Positions 37,267-37,416 of a stretch of DNA of 37,416 nt are shown one piece after another. The stretch lies in NCBI GenBank assembly GCA_024644385.1, contig JAHELB010000013.1:1-37416 (forward strand), in the 5' to 3' direction. This stretch comes from Nitrosopumilaceae archaeon. Its GTDB lineage: Archaea > Thermoproteota > Nitrososphaeria > Nitrososphaerales > Nitrosopumilaceae. How positions within the stretch are numbered: the stretch's first letter is position 1; every line of letters begins with the position of its first letter. The position numbers were made by a program, and so were the translations under genes. The notes beneath the pieces were generated by a model. That model was not told where the DNA came from. It saw only the letters and a list, made by a program, of their open reading frames with translations, and searched no databases.

Positions 37267-37310
37267 TTTAGCTTTTACGCCTAGCTAAAAAAACTAACAA
37301 CACTTTAGCT
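37267..37310 (+). other. Three complementary segments that can form alternative hairpins
   Basis: TTTAGCT at 37267-37273 and again at 37304-37310 both pair with AGCTAAA at 37283-37289. Either hairpin can form but not both. It lies 39 bp after the secreted-protein gene; the rest of this 188-bp end of the window shows no gene. It may be a terminator or part of an element beyond the edge. Confidence 0.3.
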
Positions 37311-37416
37311 GGGAGAGCTTGGTGGTTTCATGGTTGCTTGTCATAGTTAGGCATGAGTGTTCAACCCCCCCTAAAAAATGGCATTTTCAATAATATCGTA
37401 TTATGCCTATTGAGAC

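Noticed and set aside
37301-37416. tRNA-like GGGAGAGC and GTGTTCAACCC pieces at the right edge
   Set aside because: No consistent acceptor or anticodon stem; the pieces do not fold as a cloverleaf.
1-37416. CRISPR arrays, insertion sequences, phage genes, rRNA and tRNA genes
   Set aside because: None seen on reading both strands; repeats present are coding TPR and H1-like units or isolated palindromes.

Overview
The window looks like chromosomal DNA of a mesophilic ammonia-oxidising archaeon (Nitrososphaerota/Thaumarchaeota, Nitrosopumilus/Nitrosarchaeum type). Grounds: AT-rich sequence; archaeal EF-2; PurP-type purine synthesis; futalosine-route menaquinone genes; two secreted proteins ending in PEFG sorting tails; a secreted cupredoxin; TatA/TatC; thaumarchaeal small families (DUF6659-like, DUF427, DUF151); and TATA-like boxes about 25 bp upstream of many start codons with almost no 5' leader. 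No rRNA, tRNA, transposase, phage gene or CRISPR array was seen.

Layout. 1-4.7 kb: the end of a TPR protein, a tiny C2H2 zinc-finger gene, mqnE, a thiamine-binding-type protein, an F420/PPOX flavoprotein, three small hypotheticals and an mqnD-like gene. 4.7-7.9 kb: a SIS sugar isomerase and EF-2, closed by a strong hairpin terminator. 7.9-8.9 kb: a gene-poor stretch dense in inverted repeats, with possible structured RNA on both sides of a TFIIB-like single-cyclin protein. 8.9-12.9 kb: small hypotheticals, a membrane-anchored cupredoxin and a PIN-like protein. 12.9-17 kb: a cysteine-motif membrane protein, a CBS-TrkH potassium transporter, a DUF151 protein and a SpoT-like HD hydrolase. 17-18.5 kb: a secreted-protein pseudogene with five in-frame stops and no frameshift, a zinc-ribbon protein, and a candidate free-standing structured RNA. 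18.5-22.6 kb: purP, ubiX plus an SRPBCC protein, tatA, tatC and a ribbon-helix-helix protein. 22.9-27.5 kb: purS-purQ-purL-purF. 27.6-37.4 kb: surface and secreted proteins, a 12-TPR protein, a CheY-like receiver, a YVTN propeller, purC, a winged-helix regulator beneath large palindromes, a second PPOX protein and an H1-like Lys/Arg/Ala protein.

How the genes work together. purP, purSQL, purF and purC give most of the IMP pathway within 15 kb. mqnE, the mqnD-like gene and possibly ubiX serve menaquinone synthesis. TatA/TatC, the signal-peptide proteins and the PEFG-tailed proteins describe an exported surface proteome. The best candidates for something undescribed are the three-way-junction RNA near 18.31-18.45 kb, the interlocking helices at 7.99-8.10 kb, the hairpin at 8.61-8.67 kb, and the long palindromes upstream of the winged-helix gene at 33.95 kb. 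All structures were found by eye; no folding, alignment or database search was run.
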